From Chrysomallon squamiferum (lineage: Eukaryota; Mollusca; Gastropoda; Neomphalida; Peltospiridae): a DNA stretch of 57,500 bases. The stretch is taken from contig CM022666.1 of the NCBI GenBank assembly GCA_012295275.1, positions 362,501-420,000 on the forward strand, read 5' to 3'. A program made the position numbers and the translations under genes. Positions 40,506 through 57,428 of the stretch are shown piece by piece; the first letter of the stretch is position 1, and every line of letters begins with the position of its first letter. The notes beneath the pieces are model-generated. The model did no database searches. It was given only the letters and a program-made list of their open reading frames with translations, and was not told where the DNA came from.

Positions 40506-42007
40506 GTGTGATGATATGATCCTGAAGTAGTTATTTGGTGTAAGGCAACCATTACGTATTTTAAAATAAAATTTTAGATATGAAAGACATATGATAAGTT
40601 TCAGAAGTTTGTGTGTCCGTGAGACCTGACATCTGTACTTGCGTCATCACTGAGACACGCTGTACTGTTACATAAAAGCTTAAATAACAAGTAAATATTT
40701 TAAAACAACAAATATTAAAAAACGACAGCAACAATAATAGCAGTAAGGTAAACAACAAAAATAACAAAAAACTAAGAAAAACGTTAATATATAAATAAAT
40801 AAACATAAGTTATTAAAATAAAGAAAGAAAGAACGAAAGAAAGAAATAGCAATATAGGAAGAAAAACCAAAATTAAATTAAAATTTATAACAGTTTAGAT
40901 AAACCTCCAGACAAATATTTCTTACGATAACGTATCATTAGTTCTAGCAGTGGTAGCTGCAATTGTAATAACAGTAGTAGTAGTAGTAGTAGTATTAATA
41001 TTAATAGTAGTAGTAATTGTCGTAATAATAGCAGCAGTAGTAACAGTAGTAGTTGTAGTAGTAGTAATAGTAATAGTAATTGTAATAATAATAGCAGTGG
41101 TAGTAGTAGTAGTTGCAGTAGCAGTAGCTATAGTATTGGTACTTATTGTAGTAGTTGTTCTTTTAATTTGTTATAGTTGTTGTTGTAAAGTAGTATTAAC
41201 GGAAGTAGTATATGAGATAAATACTAAATGTTCAATCAAATCTGTCCTGGGCATGATTTATATTTATCTCTGTTTACTAATGATAGTTTTTGTGACCTAC
41301 ACTTTTGTAATTAACTGGGGTGTGATTTGAATACCTATCACACTTAACTCCAACACAACATAGCTGTATCGAGATTAGTAATGGAACATATGTTACAAAA
41401 CAGCTATGTGCGATCACGATTTATTACATATTCATGGACTGAAACACGCGTGACTTAAATCAGGTTACGTATAATTACCAAATTATGCCTTTCCGCAGTG
41501 CAAATATGTGTAGACGTCTGATGGTCAAAAACTCTGTAGTTAAATATGTATGTATATTTATATATTTATATATTTATATTCATATATATTTATATATTTA
41601 TATTTTTATATATGGTGATAATTATAAAGCGACCCTAAGGTGGTTTTACGCTGATTTATTATTATATTCGTTTATTCATTCATTCATTCATTCATTCATT
41701 CATTCATTACTTTTTATTTTTATTTATTTATGCTTCAGATATATATAGTGTGTGTGTATATATAACAGACTGTTTTTGTAATGTCTAATAGATATAAATA
41801 ACTGTAATAACAGATTTGCAGAGACGCTTTTTGTCGTTATGTTTGTTTGAAAAATCAGATTAAAATATCAAAATGCCAGAATAAATAAAAAAATAAAAAA
41901 ATAAATAAACGAATAAATGAATAAATAAATAAACATGTAAATAAATGAAAACTGTAATTATTAAATCAACAATTTTCACATTAAAAATAAACAATTTTTC
42001 AAGATCA

Positions 42008-42115
42008 AAAAACAACTTTTCCTACTTAAATATAAATCTCTCATCGCTGTTAAATAAGTTACGTTCTGTTGGTCTTTTCTCTACGCTGTGAGTCTACTTA
42101 ATGATTAATACAACG
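42008..42115. repeat. Dispersed ~110-bp repeat, copy A
   Basis: Sequence including gttaaataagttacgttctg and tctacgctgtgagtctactt is nearly identical to 46735-46843. It sits in a segment absent from copy 2 of the duplication. Confidence 0.85.
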
Positions 42116-42524
42116 TACAAGTTATTATCTTGTTTAGATGAAGGTCACATTCTACACTGTGTGTCTAATCCAGACACTGGGAAGTTCAGACATAATTCAC
42201 TTATCAAAGATTTATCAAGTACAGAGTATGGACACAGCTTCATGGGAAAAGCGAGCAAAACAAACATGTTATAATTTTGCTAGCATATCTTTTCATTTGA
42301 TAAAAAATCCGTATCTATTAATCCAAACTATATGTCTGTATTACTTATTGGTACTAGTAGTAATTTAAATAAAAAAAATTTGTTTGTTAGTTATAGCTGT
42401 GTCAGATATAATAGGGTTAATACTGGTGTTTTCTGTGACCTGTTTACATACATTTATACATTAATTTATATTCATATAACATCTTAAAACTTCTTAATAT
42501 TTTAATTTGTTTTCTTAAATAAAG

Positions 42525-42563
<39 letters not shown>

Positions 42564-42980
42564 TTATACTTTTTATTTTATTCCATTTTATTTTTTATTT
42601 CCATTTTTATTTTTATTTTTATTTTTTTCATTTTATATATTTATTTTATTTTTTTATTTATTTTTTATTTTTTATTTATTTATTTATTTATTTATTTATT
42701 TTTTTATTTATTTATTAATCTTGTTTCAAGTATTAAAATTCTGTACTAAAGAATATTCTTAGACTCTATCTTACAACATCAACAATCCCATTCTAACATT
42801 ACCAGGGTAGGTAAACCAGCTAAAAATCTCCGGCTTATTCCAGTTGACTTATTTGTCCTCTGCTCTGTTCAGATAAAAATCTTGGACCAGTAAATCCCAG
42901 CTAACAGTTAAACCTAGATGATCCCTTTGACTATACAACCGTCTACAGTATTTACTCGAGTATAATTTGTCATCGTCCAT

Positions 42981-43050
42981 CCCTTTAGCCGAGTGGTTAA
43001 GGAAATGACAGTTTGAAAGATCATCACTTCTTAGCCTGTCCTTTGGACTG
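42981..43050 (+). pseudogene. tRNA-Ser-like relic or SINE head, copy 1
   Basis: tagccgagtggttaagg matches the A box of Ser/Leu tRNAs. It is followed by an anticodon-arm-like atgacagtttgaaagatcat containing TGA (Ser). No proper T arm or B box follows, so it is not a functional tRNA. Confidence 0.5.
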
Positions 43051-43077
43051 TCTCCGTTAAAACCAGAACACACTGGC

Positions 43078-45318
43078 TAGCTTCATACAGTGTCTTCATA
43101 CAGTGTCTTCATACAGTTTCTTCAAACAGTGACTTCATACAGTGTCTTCATACAGTGATTCATACAGTGTTTTCATACAGTGTCTTCATACAGTGTCTTC
43201 ATACAGTGTCTTCATACAATGTCTTAATACAGTGTCTTCACACAGTGTCTCGATACACTGTCTTCATTCAGTGTCTTGATACAGTGTCTTCATACTGTGT
43301 CTTCATACAGTGTCTTGATACAGTGCATCGACACAGCGTCTTCATATAGAGTCTTCATACATTGTCTTCATACACTGTCTTCATACACTGTCTTCATACA
43401 GTGTCTCGATACAGTGTCTTCATATAGTCTCTTCATACATTGTCTTCATACACTGTCTTCATACACTGTCTTCATACAGTGTCTTCATATGGTCTCTTCA
43501 TAGAGTGTCTTCATGCAGTGTCTTCATAGAGTGTCTCGATACAGTGTCTCGATACAGTGTCTTCATACAGTGTCTTCATACAGTGCCTCGACACACCGCC
43601 TTCATATAGTGTCTTCGTACATTGTCTTCATACACTGTCTTCATACACTGTCTTCATACAGTGTCTTGATACAGTGCCTTCATATAGTGTCTTGATACAG
43701 TGTCTTCATACACTGTCTTCATACAGTGTCTCGATACAGTGTCTCGATACATTGTCTTCATACAGTGTCTTCATACAGTGTCTTCATACAGTGTCTTCAT
43801 TTAGTGTCTTCATACAGTGTCTCGATACAGTGTCTCAATACAGTGTCTTCATGCAGTGTCTCCATACAGTGTGTTCATACAGTGTCTTCATACAGTGTCT
43901 TCATACAGTGTCTCGATACAGTGTCTTCATACAGTGTCTCCATACACTGTCTCGATACAGTGTCTCGATCGAGTGTATTCATACAGTGTCTTCATTCAGT
44001 GTCTCGATACAGTGTCTTTATACAGTGTCTCGATACAGTGTCTTCATACAGTGTCTTTATACAGTGTCTTCATTCACTGTCTCGATATAGTGTCTTGATA
44101 CACTCTCTCGATACAGTTCTTTATACAGTGTCTATACAGTGTCTTGGTACAGTGCCTCGACACAGCGTCTTCATACAGTGTCTTCATACACTGTCTTCAT
44201 ACACTGTCTTCATACAGTGTCTCGATACAGTGTCTTCATACAGTGTCTCCATACAGTGTCTTTATACAGTGTCTTCATACAGTGTCTCGATACACTGTCT
44301 TCATTCAGTGTCTTGATACGATGTCTTCATACAGTGTCTTCATACTGTGTCTTCATTTAGTGTCTTCATACACTGTCTTCGTACAGTGTCTCGATACAGT
44401 GTCTCGGTACAGTGTCTTCATACAGTGTCTCGATACAGTGTCTTCATACAATGTATTCATACAGTGTCTCCATACACTGTCTTCATACACTGTCTTGATA
44501 CAGTGTCTTGATACAGTGTCTCGATACAGTGTCTCGATACAGTGTCTTCATACAGTGTCTTCATTCAGTGTCTTGATACGATGTCTTCATACAGTGTCTT
44601 CATACAGTGTCTTCATACAGTGTCTTCATACAGTGTGTTCATACAGTGTCTTCATACACTGTCTTCATACAGTGTCTCGATACAGTGTCTCGATACAGTG
44701 TCTTCATACAGTGTCTTCATTCAGTGTCTCGATACACTGTCTTCATTCAGTGTCTTGATACGATGTCTTCATACAGTGTCTCGATACAGTGTCTTCATAC
44801 AGTGCCTTTATACAGTGTCTCGATACAGTGTCTTCATACAGTTTCTTCATACACTGTCTTCATACAGTGTCTCGATACAGTGTCTTCATACAGTGTCTTC
44901 CTACATTGTCTTCATACAGTGTCTCGATACAGTGTCTTCATACAGTGTCTTCCTACATTGTCTTCATACAGTGTCTTGATACAGTGTCTTCATTCAGTGT
45001 CTCGATACAGTGTCTTAATACAGTGTCTTCATACAGTGTCATCATACATTGTCTTCATACATTGTCTTCATACAGTGTCTTCATACATTGTCTTCATGCA
45101 GTTGCTTCATACATTGTGTTGATTCAGTGTCTTCGTACAGTGTCTTAATACAGTGTCTTCATACAGTGTCATCATACATTGTCTTCATACATTGTCTTCA
45201 TACAGTGTCTTCATACATTGTCTTCATGCAGTTGCTTCATACATTGTGTTGATTCAGTGTCTTCGTACAGTGTCTTCATATAGTGTCTTCATACAGTCTT
45301 CATATAGTGTCTCGATAC
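43078..45318. repeat. 13-bp minisatellite, about 170 units
   Basis: The unit is tcttcatacagtg with variants tctcgatacagtg and tcttgatacagtg, plus rarer cactg and cattg endings. Three units equal 39 bp, so open frames encode SYSVFIQCLHTV-type repeats in all frames; these are not genes. A longer duplicated block is visible near the right end (45005-45130 against 45140-45265). Copy 2 lacks the array. Confidence 0.95.
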
Positions 45319-45712
45319 ATTATTATTATTATTATTATTATTTTACTTCATGTTAATTATTGTGAAGATATGTTTACAAATGTATTATTAAGACTGAGTC
45401 TCCATATACTGAACTCATCAACATCCCCTCAATCAAAAATTACCGTAATTTTAGTTGTTAATTATTTTGTTTAAATGAAACAGGACTAAATTCATACGGC
45501 TAAGGCCACCACAACCACACCGTCTATTAATTTATACAACTACTGACACAACGTCTATTGCATTGGTCATCACTGTTATTACGACTACTTCTATCATAAT
45601 TAATGCAAAAACAAGATTTTTTTTGTGGTGTTTTATGTCCAGTGAAAAGATAAATACAGTTACATCATTTATGGAGCTCTGTGAGGAAAGGGAAATTGAT
45701 TATGTATCGTTA

Positions 45713-45747
<35 letters not shown>

Positions 45748-45818
45748 TGAGAGAAGAAAATGAACGTGCTGATCAGAGCAAGCTGTTCGTGTCTGTGTGT
45801 GTGTTTAAATGTATAGGT

Positions 45819-45939
<121 letters not shown>

Positions 45940-45988
45940 TGTTAAATAAAAAATAAAACAAATAAAAAGAAGATTTCATGTATGTAAA

Positions 45989-45994
45989 TTTATT
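45989..45994 (-). terminator. Candidate poly(A) signal, lectin copy 2
   Basis: AATAAA on the minus strand, about 385 nt past the stop codon and positionally conserved with 37068-37073. Confidence 0.5.
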
Positions 45995-46221
45995 ATCATA
46001 TGTGTTTCAATACATCACGTTTAACACATTATCATGTAATTACGTGTACTGCTGTGTGTCTGTGTCTAGAATATAATTATTTCTGTAGGCTGGCATTTAA
46101 ATAAACAACTATCTGCAACGAACTATATGTATGTACGTATGCATGCATGTATGTATTATATATTATGTATGGATGCATCTATTATAATGTATGTGTAAGC
46201 ATATGTTTATGTAACTATGTT

Positions 46222-46227
<6 letters not shown>

Positions 46228-46288
<61 letters not shown>
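46228..46288. repeat. (TG)n microsatellite
   Basis: About 30 TG units in the probable 3' UTR of lectin copy 2. Confidence 0.95.
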
Positions 46289-46290
<2 letters not shown>

Positions 46291-46375
46291 TTAATTAATT
46301 ATGTGTATGTGTTTATGTGTGCCTGTGAGTTGTAGTATTTTAATAAAGTACAGCTATGATAATAATAAACGTGTT

Positions 46376-49411
<3,036 letters not shown>

Positions 49412-51519
49412 TGTTGGTGACTACTGTTGTTACAGACTATCAATCCTTATTCGATATCTTATATTAAACAAAGGGATCCTTACACTAAATCATTACCTGC
49501 GAGAGACAATGTTATACACAGCTAGGGGCTTTCGTTTTTTTTACTTTTCTTTTCTTTTTTCTTTTAACCTTTTTTTACGGCACTTTATTATTATTATTCA
49601 GATATATTTGGTTGCTACTACTACTACTCTACTACTATCATCACTGCCACTACGTCACAGCTACCAATACTACTACTACTACCACCACCACCACCACCAC
49701 ACCACCATTGCTTCAGCTACTGTTTCTAACAATTAGTAGTAGCAGCAGCGGTAGTAGTTTTAGTAGTAATAGCAGTAGTAGAAGTGATAGTTGTAGTAGT
49801 TTAGTAGTAATAGTAATAATCTTAGTAACTGTAGTAGTAATAGTAATAATTTTAGTAACTGTAGTAGTAGTAGTAGTAACAGTATTAGTAGTGGTATTTG
49901 TTGTTTTTGTTGTTTTGTAATTATTGTTGTAGTTGTAGTCGTTGTTGTTGTTGTTATAAAAGAGGACGTAGCCATTATAGTAGTAGTATGATGACATGTT
50001 CCTGAATAGTAGTTATTTGGTGTAAGGCAACCATTATGTGTTTTAAAATAGAATTTTAGATAGGAAAGACATATGATAAGTTTCAGAAGTTTGTGTGTCC
50101 GTGAGACCTGACATCTGAACTTGTGTTATCACTGAAACACGCTGTACTGTTATATAAAAACTTAAATAACAAGTAAATATTTTAAAAATACAAATATTAA
50201 AAACGACAGCAACAATAACCCCAAGAGCAGTAAGGTAAACAACAAAAATAACAAAAACAAATAAAAAAGTTAATATATAAATAAATAAACATAATTTATA
50301 AAAATAAATAAATAAAGAAAGAAAGAAAGAAATTAAAACCAATGTAGGAAGGAAAACCAAAATAAAATTAAAATTTATAACAGTTTAGATAAACCTCCAG
50401 TCAAATATTTCTTACGATAACGTATCATTAGTTCTAGCAGTGGTAGCTGCAATTGTAATAACAGTAGTAGTAGTAGTTGGTGTAGTAGTATTTATATTAA
50501 TAGTAGTAGTAATTGTCGTAATAATAGCAGCAGTAGTAACAGTAGTAGTTGTAGTAGTAGTAATCGTCTTAATAACAGCAGTAGTAAGAGTAGTAGTGGT
50601 AGTACTAGTAATAACAATAGTAATTGTAATAATAATAGCAGTGGTAGTAGTATATGATATAAATACTAAATGTTCAATCAAATCTGTCCTGGGCATGATT
50701 TATATTTATCTCTGTTTACTAATGATAGTTTTTGTGACCTACACTTTTGTAATTAACTGGGGTGTGATTTGAATACCTATTAGACTTAACTCCAACACAA
50801 CATAGCTGTATCGAGATTAGTAATGGAACATATGTTACAAAACAGCTATGTACGGTCACGATTTATTACATATTCATGGACTGAAACACGCGTGACTTAA
50901 ATCAGGTTACGTATAATTACCAAATTATGCCTTTCCGCAGTGAAAATATGTGTAGACGTCTGATGGTCAAAAACTCTGTAGTTATATATGTATGTATATT
51001 AATTTATATATATATATATATATATTTAAATATTTATATATGGTGATAATTATAAAGCGACCCTAAGGTGGTTTTACGCTGATTTATTACTGTATTCGTT
51101 TATTCATTCATTCTTTGATTGATTCATTCATTCATTATTTTTTACTTTTTATTTTCACAGGGTATGCAAACCAGTAAAGAAAATCCAGGCCTGTGTCATT
51201 TAGCTTGTTTCTCCTCTGCTCTGTTCAGATAAAAATCTTCGACCAGTAAATCCCAGCTAACAGTTAAACCTAGATGATCCCTCTGACTACAGAACCGTCT
51301 ACGGTATTTACTCGAGTATAATTTGTCATCGTCCATCCTTTAGCTGAGTGGTTAAGGAAATGACAGTTTGAAACATCATCACTTCTTAGCCTGTCCTTTG
51401 GACTGTTCCGTTAAAACCAGAACACAGTCGCTGGCTCGATGTTCTGCCCTGAACAGCTGGTTAACAAAATTGCTGTTCTGGAGTACAAATAAATAATTAT
51501 TTTATTTTATTTATTTTCG
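49412..51519. other. Upstream flank of lectin copy 2
   Basis: Aligns with 39900-43077 apart from missing blocks. Contains ACC- and AGT-rich tracts and the tRNA-like relic. No coding exon was found. Confidence 0.6.
51334..51403 (+). pseudogene. tRNA-Ser-like relic or SINE head, copy 2
   Basis: Same element in the second duplication unit, with tagctgagtggttaagg and a slightly altered anticodon-arm region. Confidence 0.5.
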
Positions 51520-51521
51520 TT

Positions 51522-51557
<36 letters not shown>

Positions 51558-51586
51558 ATATTGCTGTTGTTGTCTTATTGTTATTA

Positions 51587-51652
<66 letters not shown>
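51520..51652. repeat. (GTT)n-(ATT)n at the place of the 13-bp array
   Basis: In copy 2 this block and about 100 bp of unique DNA before it occupy the position where copy 1 carries the 13-bp array. Confidence 0.85.
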
Positions 51653-52119
51653 TACTTCATGTAAATTAGTGTAAAGATATTTTCGCAAATGTATTACTAA
51701 GACTGAGTCTCCAAATATTAAACTCATCAACCTACACCTCAACCATAAACTACCTTATTTTTAGTTGTTAATTATTTTATTCAAGTGAAACAGGAATACA
51801 GTTATTGCGGCTAAGGCCACCACTACCACACCGTCTATTAATTTATACAACTACTGCCACAACGTCTATTCCAGTGGTCATCACATCACTGTTAATACGA
51901 CTACTTCTATCATAATTAATGCAAAATCAATATTTTTTGGTGGTGTTTTATGTCCAGTGAAAAGATAAATACAGTTACATCATTTATGGAGCTCTGTGTG
52001 GAAAGTGAAATTGATTATGTATCCCTAAAGTGTGTGTGCGTGTGTGAGTGAGAGAAGAAAATGAACGTGCTGATCAGAGCAAGCTGTTGTGACGCAAGTT
52101 ACGTTTCTGTCTGTGTCGT

Positions 52120-52400
<281 letters not shown>

Positions 52401-54125
52401 TCCTTTTTTATAAGCACAATACGTTAGTGTAACAGTACAGTCAGTCGACGACTTACGACTAAGCGACTTACGATTGTTTGAGTTTACGACTGCACGTCTG
52501 AGTGTGGTGCCGCGAGGTTTACGGTAAAAATAACAATTCAGACTGAGTCTGTTTGTAAAGAAAACACTTCAGTAGCTAGGAAGACAAAGACGTCTTTAGT
52601 CCGTTTACCAGCATCAGTGACCAATCATTTTTTTTTTTTTTTTTCTCGGAAAGTGCACGTGAATCGATTCCTGTCTATTGTACTCACCTTCGTGTAAAGA
52701 TAACGAAAATATATGGCATTACCCGAAAGAAACAAAATTAAGATTATAAAAGGGAAATTAAAGATTGAAAGAAAGAGACAAATAATCAAAGAAACGAAAA
52801 AAAGCAGAAGGAAAGCGCAAATCAGTAATAATATAAAAATACGAGCTGAAACTGAAAGATCGAAAGTGGCTTATACGTGAACAGTTGGTGTGCTGCAGTT
52901 AGTGTTCCTTAATTTCGTCCTGTTAACGATTATGTCACGTGACCTGACTCTTCGTAACCAATCCAGAAATCGTAACAGGAAGTGCTTCCGGAAACAAACG
53001 ATAGTCGGAAAAGCTAAACACCGTGAAGTGACGTCATCAATAAATCTAAAGGAATTTATAACGATTGATTTCTTTCCTTTCGGTTTTTATTTTTTTATTT
53101 TATTTTATTTTTATTTTTATTTTTATTTATTTATTTTTTTTAATTTATTTATATATTTTTATTTTTATTTTTATTTTATTTATTTATTTTTTAATTTATT
53201 TATATATTTTTATTTTTATTTTTATTTTAATCTTTTCTTGTCTTGATAAATAAATAAACAACAATAACTACTATTACTCTGAGTTTACTATGCTACCACT
53301 ACAACTACTTAAGCTACTACAGCTATGTCTACAACCACTAGTACAGTTACTACTAGTACTACTACTACTACTGATGATGATGATAATAATAATAATAATA
53401 GTTGAAGAAATTTTAGTACGAATTGGATCGGGGAAGGAGATATTCAGTTCTGTGGATAAACCTGAAGTCAAATTAACAACATGCCGCAGTACCTACATAC
53501 CTTTTAATATTACTGTAATTACAAAAACTATCCGCGAACATAAAATCTATATATTTTGAAATTACATCTCATTTACTTTTCTCATATCCAATTACAATGT
53601 TAATACTGAAGTAAATTATTTCCGGCTCTCTCAATTATGGTGTTAGCTTATCAAAAACCAAAAAAAACCAACAACAACAAAAAAAAAAAAAAAAAAAACT
53701 CAAAAAACAACAACAACATTATATAAAATAAAGCTAATTATGGAACGTAATATATCAGTTTCATGTATAAAAAAACAACAACAAAAAAACATTTTAAATG
53801 TATCGATGACAGACACTCACTCGCATAGAGACACACATACACACAGACAAACATGCAGACAAAGTGACGCAGAGACTGAAAGAAAAACAGATGTATACAG
53901 AAAGACAGACAGAGATTAATGGAATAACAGAAAGTCATCCAGATGAACATACAGACATACAAATGACGGACAGATCAATAGATACAGAGTTATAGACAGA
54001 TGAACATACAGACATACAAACGACGGACAGATCAATAGATACAGAGTTATAGACAGATGAACGGATGTTAACATTAATCGATCCAGAGATAGACGTTCCA
54101 GTTCACTCAGCTAGTCATTTGATTA

Positions 54126-55035
54126 GCAGCATATAACAGGATATAACAGCATATAGCAGCATATAACAGCATATAGCAGCATATAACAGCATATAACAGC
54201 ATATAGCAGCATATAACAGCATATAACAGCATATAACAGCATATAACAGCATATAGCAGCATATAACAGCATATAGCAGCATATAACAGCATATATACAG
54301 CATATAACAGCATATAACAGCATATAACAGCATATAACAGCATATAACAGCATATAACAGCATATAACAGCATATAACAGCATATAGCAGCATATAACAG
54401 CATATAACAGCATATAACAGCATATAACAGCATATAACAGCATATAACAGCATATAACAGCATATAACAGCATATAGCAGCATATAGCAGCATATAACAG
54501 CATATAGCAGCATATAACAGCATATAACAGCATATAACAGCATATAGCAGCATATAACAGCATATAACAGCATATAACAGCATATAACAGCATATAACAG
54601 CATATAACAGCATATAGCAGCATATAACAGCATATAACAGCATATAACAGCATATAGCAGCATATAGCAGCATATAACAGCATATAGCAGCATATAGCAG
54701 CATATAACAGCATATAACAGCATATAGCAGCATATAACAGCATATAACAGCATATAACAGCATATAACAGCATATAGCAGCATATAACAGCATATAGCAG
54801 CATATAGTAGCATACAACAGCATATAACAGCATATAACAGCATACATAACAGCATATAGCAGCATATAACAGCATATAACAGCATATAACAGCATATAGC
54901 AGCAGATGACAGCATATAACAGCATATAACAGCATATGACAGCACATAACAGCATATAACAGCACATAACAGCATGTAACAGCATATAACAGCATATAAC
55001 AGCACATAACAGCACATAACAGCATATAACAGTAA
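54126..55035. repeat. 10-bp minisatellite with two unit types, about 90 units
   Basis: Units are agcatataac or agcatatagc, differing at position 9, with rare agcacataac and agcatatgac near the right end. The phase changes twice (near 54295 and 54843). Tyr/Cys-rich open frames in three frames are artefacts of the 10-bp period. Confidence 0.95.
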
Positions 55036-55066
55036 CAGTGCTACATACACACGTACACATATTTAC

Positions 55067-55141
55067 CGTCATTTTAGTGTTAATTTTGATGTCTGAAGTT
55101 CAATTAGTAACATCAGCAGTTGTGGGTGGCAGTGCTCCTAC
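55067..55141 (-). other. Possible 5' exon, gene unknown
   Basis: Minus-strand acceptor TTTATTTTACAG and donor ACG|GTAAAT bound a 75-nt segment that ends ATG ACG. It could be a UTR exon of a gene reading left, across the 10-bp array; no partner exon is identifiable. Confidence 0.15.
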
Positions 55142-56060
55142 CTGTAAAATAAATTAATAAATAAATAAATTAATAAATTAATAAACAAATAAATAAACAA
55201 ATAAATAAACAAATAAATAAACAAATAAATAAACAAATAAATAAATAAAAAAGAATTTATTACATTTAGCGAAGAGTTGACAAGAAAATCAATGAATCTA
55301 AACTGCTGATATCATTAAAAGAAATAAAACTTAGCTTTTATCATGTTAATCCGGATGTCGAAGCTTTTTTCATTATTGTTATTATAATTATTATTATTAT
55401 TATTATTATTATTAATAAAATAACAAAAATTTATAATAATAATAGAATGAATGAAGACTAATAATTCTGTATAAAAGTCTTCATGACATAATCACACGGT
55501 AAACCCTTGTCGTAACGTACTTGCGGATTAGAGGACTAATTATGTTAGGTCGGACACAAGCTCTGGGAATAAAGGATTTATCTTTCACACGATTCTCGAT
55601 ACATCGAGCTGGTGGGTATAGGTGATGAAGGTGGATCATTCATCTGAAAACTATTTCTGCGAAACGCCCGGACTTCAGAAAGTCGAAAACGTCCTTCACA
55701 ACACTGATTAGCACGTTAATTTTTTCCACATCCTAACACACACACACACCCGACTCTTTCGTTATATCATGAGGCTGCTACTGTACGCAGAGCAGATATA
55801 TTATTACACATCTTTTATTCGTTATTAAAATGGGTTTTGCTTCTTTTTTTAAATGTTTTCATTTGCTGTTTAATTAATTTTTTTTTAAATGTTGAAATGT
55901 TTAAACATTAACTTGTCACGTGGCCGTTTGCTGTACAAAGGGAAAGAACCGTTCAATGACGTCATTTCTCTGTTGTCGGTTTTCTTTATTTCTTGTACTT
56001 TGATACCATGACCACTTCATCAGCGTGCGGTTTTCTGCTTTAATATGTGTATATGTTTCA

Positions 56061-56063
<3 letters not shown>

Positions 56064-56140
<77 letters not shown>
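56064..56140. repeat. (TG)n microsatellite
   Basis: About 38 uninterrupted TG units. Confidence 0.95.
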
Positions 56141-56143
<3 letters not shown>

Positions 56144-56435
56144 CCATCTTGTTTTAAAAACTTTGACGACTTGTTTCATTCTCTATAGATGAAGTGGGAA
56201 ACAACTCTTTTTCCAGTTGAAGAAAGACTTTGCTTTTCATTATTTTATCCATTCTTTTAGTGTGTTCCCTTTTATCATCATAATTTCTTTATTTTCATTA
56301 TTATTATTTTTCATTTTGTTATTTTTATTATTGAAAAATATTCGTATTCACGTATATATTATTACAGTCCTTGTTAACAAGCCCTTTTATTTTATTCTGA
56401 ATCACTTCCTAGAAAAAAAAATAATGATGAAAATC

Positions 56436-56488
<53 letters not shown>

Positions 56489-57427
56489 AATAAATAAATA
56501 ATGACGATGATGATAAAAAAAAAAAAAAAATAAAACCATTAGCCATTAGATAAAAAATAAAAAACGAGCTTTAAAAGTGCGTACATAATTTTTATATATA
56601 TATATATTTTTTTTTATGCTTTTGTTATAGTACTTTCCAAACAATTCAGCCAGTCATATTGACAATGAAAATGTACGTACTCCATTCACCTTGGTAATAA
56701 CTTGCATTCTTTCTTTCGCTTCAGCTTCCAGATAAATGAGTTCAGAAAATGAAATAAAACAAACTAATCATTTTTTTTTTTTTTTTTTTTTTTTTTTTGA
56801 ATTATGATTAATCTAAAAGAGGCAAATATGTGTCTCAGCATTCCCTGCTTCACGGACAAAAGCGGTTCCTTTTGTTTTGCGATCTCGCAGTAAAAGTTAC
56901 CAAGAAATTACAAAAGGAGGAAATTACGGGCTGTTGCAATGACACTCGAACATTTTCAATATTAGTTTTGGAGCGGCTGTGTCATTTAGTACTTGTTGTC
57001 TTTTACATCGTTTTTCATTTTAATAACCGCGTCATTATTATTATTATTTTTTATTTTTTCCTGTTCGCTGTTCTAAAAAAAAATCTAATAAAAGAAATAT
57101 GCATAATAACGATATTGATAGTAAAATTAATAACAAGTAATTTAAATGAAATCATGTAAACATTTTTATATACAAACTGACGTACAGATAGAGCTGCAGG
57201 ATGAAATTAAGCTAGTGCTGGACATAATAATAATAATAATAATAATAATATAATAACAATAATAATAAATATAATAACAATAACAACCATAACAACAACA
57301 GTAACAACACTAAAGAAACAAACAAACAAAACATAAATAAATAAATAAACAAACGAACAACACACGTAAATGTAAATCAATTACATGCATATTAAAATAA
57401 TTCATTATTTTTCATTTGCACCGCAAA

Positions 57428-57428
57428 C

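Larger units (their letters stand above)
39900..43077. other. Upstream flank of lectin copy 1
   Basis: It should include the promoter of lectin copy 1, but no core promoter motif is clear. It holds AGT-rich tracts, (CATT)n at 41674-41708, (AT)n at 42528-42560 and TTTA-rich DNA at 42570-42720. No coding exon was found. Confidence 0.6.

Noticed and set aside
39900-41330. Valine- and isoleucine-rich frames here and at 49612-50772
   Set aside because: Low-complexity AGT/AAT triplets; no start context and no family similarity.
43078-45318. CRISPR-like array
   Set aside because: Contiguous 13-bp units without unique spacers in a eukaryotic genome; it is a minisatellite.
43155-45356. Many overlapping open frames with SYSVFIQCLHTV repeats
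   Set aside because: Produced by the 13-bp minisatellite; frames are interchangeable and there is no non-repetitive coding sequence.
54107-55072. Open frames over 300 codons with Tyr/Cys-rich repeats
   Set aside because: They arise from the 10-bp tandem repeat, are open in all three frames of one strand, and have no splice or start context.
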